Part shown: one piece after another, positions 62,701 through 64,000 of the stretch
Layout: each line of letters starts with the position of its first letter
Position numbering within the stretch: the first letter of the stretch is position 1
Source: Anoplopoma fimbria
Lineage: Eukaryota > Chordata > Actinopteri > Perciformes > Anoplopomatidae
Assembly (NCBI RefSeq): GCF_027596085.1
Contig: NC_072470.1
Location: 5,090,320 to 5,154,319, forward strand
Direction: 5' to 3'
DNA length: 64,000 nucleotides
Notes under the pieces: generated by a model
What the model was told of the DNA's origin: nothing
What the model saw: only the letters and a program-made list of their open reading frames with translations
Databases searched by the model: none
Position numbers and translations under genes: made by a program

Positions 62701-63296
62701 ATGTTTCACCTTCTTTACAAATCTTTTTGTGTAACTATGTGTACATCATGTGCAGAGGGGCCATGACGTAATACCACAGAACGTATTTTTTACTATTCAA
62801 CTACTTCACGACAGCACTTGGCTGTAACATGAAGGATAGTTTTTCTAAGTTGAGGACAGCACTAGTAGAAACCTGCTTCAATGAATCAGAAGCAAAAAAA
62901 TTGTGTCAGTATGAAACTGTTAAGTGTGAAGCAAAGAACAGAGAAACAGTTAATTATTGTTTTTGAGTCTAACACATCTGTTCCACATCAGCAAAATGAA
63001 AGACCTGATTCCAAAGCTGTGCACATATTTTCACACGAAATACTAAGGTAGATCGAGTTAAACTAGAACAGCACGTGGCCCGTTATTCTATCTCCAGGAA
63101 ATGTTGGGTTAAGACATCTCCAGAGGATATGTTCCTACACTAAGCCAAATTTCTGTGGGGAGGTGTGATACAGTAAATTAAGTGCAGTCAGTGCTGGAGG
63201 GTCCTGCAGATGAAGGGAGAACTTACAGTGTAAACCATCAGCAGACTGGGCAGAGTTTTGAAGGTTATGAAGGTAAATGTTCAAGAGGGAAATGGT
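59747..63296 (-). CDS. u2af1: Splicing factor U2AF small subunit, 3' six exons
   Basis: Recognises the AG of 3' splice sites as a heterodimer with U2AF2. Exons on the minus strand: 63296-63227, 62399-62350, 61444-61346, 61008-60875, 60023-59931 and 59858-59747 with TGA; phases close. Seen: the alternative exon reading TISLLNIYLHNLQNSAQSAD; then AVSDVEMQEHYDEFFEEVFT; the UHM/RRM (MEEKYGEVEEMNVCDNLGDH, GNVYVKFRREEDAEKAVMDL, NNRWFNAQPIHAELSPVTDF); the second CCCH zinc finger (REACCRQYEMGECTRGGFCN, FMHLKPISRELRRELYGRRR); and an RS tail ending RDRERSGRF without the human poly-Gly run. Exons 1-2 with the first zinc finger, and any Ab-type alternative exon, are not in the window, so the gene is 5'-partial. 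Confidence 0.95.
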
Positions 63297-64000
63297 CTGA
63301 AATACAAAACGTAAACTTCTGTGACATAAATCAACCAAAATAAAGAGCTGAGGAGGAAAAATATTTGATTAGATTTCTGACTGTAAATTGCGGCCCTTAG
63401 GTATTAGGTGTTGTCAGTTCTGGGTCTTAATTATGTGATGGATAAAACTGCATTGAAAATCTCAGAAATGGCCACTCTGTTACTATTATTAATGTTGGAA
63501 GAGAAGCTTATTGCCTGCAACCCTCACCGTTTAACATTTTGAGATATTTTTTCTCCTTTCCCTTTACTTTTAGTGTTTGCTTTGTTTTAAATTTGTATCA
63601 TCATTTACTGCTCCAATACAACCTTGCAAAACACATCTGTTAGCTAATCATTCACAATTATGGACCACTTTTACTAGCTGATAAATTAGTCTATAAGATT
63701 GTTTGTCGATATAATTAAGCATTGCATGGAAGTGAATGATCACAAGTGGTATCCTTTTATTTTTTTTTAATTGTCCTGAATTGTGTCTAATGCACACAAC
63801 CACATCTGCATGCAACATTCAAGATATGAATGCAATAAAGTACTCCAAACTAAAGAATAATATGTATTGTCCTTCAAATAGTCCACAGGTAGTGGGTATA
63901 TTTCAAAATCAAATTTAACCAAGAGGTTATTTAAAGTCAAGCCTATTGTCAGAGTAAGAGTGCTGATAAAGGACATTTTACCAGGTCAACAGTTATATGT
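63297..64000 (-). other. u2af1: u2af1 upstream intron
   Basis: AT-rich sequence with no exon recognised. The alternative Ab exon and exon 2 were looked for on the minus strand and not found, so they should lie beyond base 64000. Confidence 0.6.

Noticed and set aside
62400..64000. Ab-type alternative exon of u2af1
   Set aside because: I searched the minus strand for NIYRNPQNSAQTADG-like coding sequence and found none; it may lie beyond the window.

Overview
The window is a piece of a teleost (probably percomorph) nuclear genome. It holds spliced vertebrate genes with GT-AG introns, fish-type repeats (a Tc1 element, L2-type LINE 3' ends, a tRNA-headed SINE) and many microsatellites. Six protein-coding genes can be read exon by exon, and their splice phases close consistently. 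A seventh locus is only exon-like.

Layout. 0.3-2.4 kb: 3' part of wbp4 (+), a spliceosome WW-domain protein. 2.4-6.4 kb: mtrf1 (-), the mitochondrial release factor with the PEVGLS loop, convergent with wbp4; a dead Tc1 element sits 19 bp past its stop codon. The mtrf1 N-terminus is lost in a 100-N assembly gap. 6.5-11.1 kb: a repeat block made of two minisatellites built on the palindrome CATACTATAGTATG, with a 240-bp inverted-repeat element and a tandem array of tRNA-like units between them. 11.2-14.5 kb: exon-like segments on the minus strand that I do not recognise. 15.1 kb: a truncated trace-amine receptor fragment. 15.4-18.1 kb: a graveyard of L2 and SINE tails. 18.3-21.6 kb: stoml2 (+), complete. 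25.0-33.8 kb: vegfc (+), complete, with large introns. 37.9-48.7 kb: a znf654-type zinc-finger gene (-) with a 5.2-kb penultimate exon. 49.8-55.8 kb: cbs (-), complete coding region, with a probable non-coding first exon near 58.5 kb. 59.7-63.3 kb: u2af1 (-), whose 5' exons lie beyond the window.

The genes do not form one pathway. wbp4 and u2af1 act in pre-mRNA splicing. mtrf1 and stoml2 act in mitochondria. cbs makes cystathionine. vegfc drives lymphatic growth. The pairs wbp4/mtrf1 and cbs/u2af1 are also neighbours in human (13q14 and 21q22.3), so these are old linkages.

The most notable points are: the tRNA-like tandem array with a 266-bp higher-order dimer; a Tc1 end that supplies an AATAAA just after the mtrf1 stop; a cbs splice donor that must lie inside a (GT)n tract; an altered alternative exon in u2af1; loss of the cbs CXXC motif; and convergent CTCF-like motifs around stoml2/vegfc. 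All gene models rest on translation, splice-site reading and remembered family sequences; no alignment program was run.
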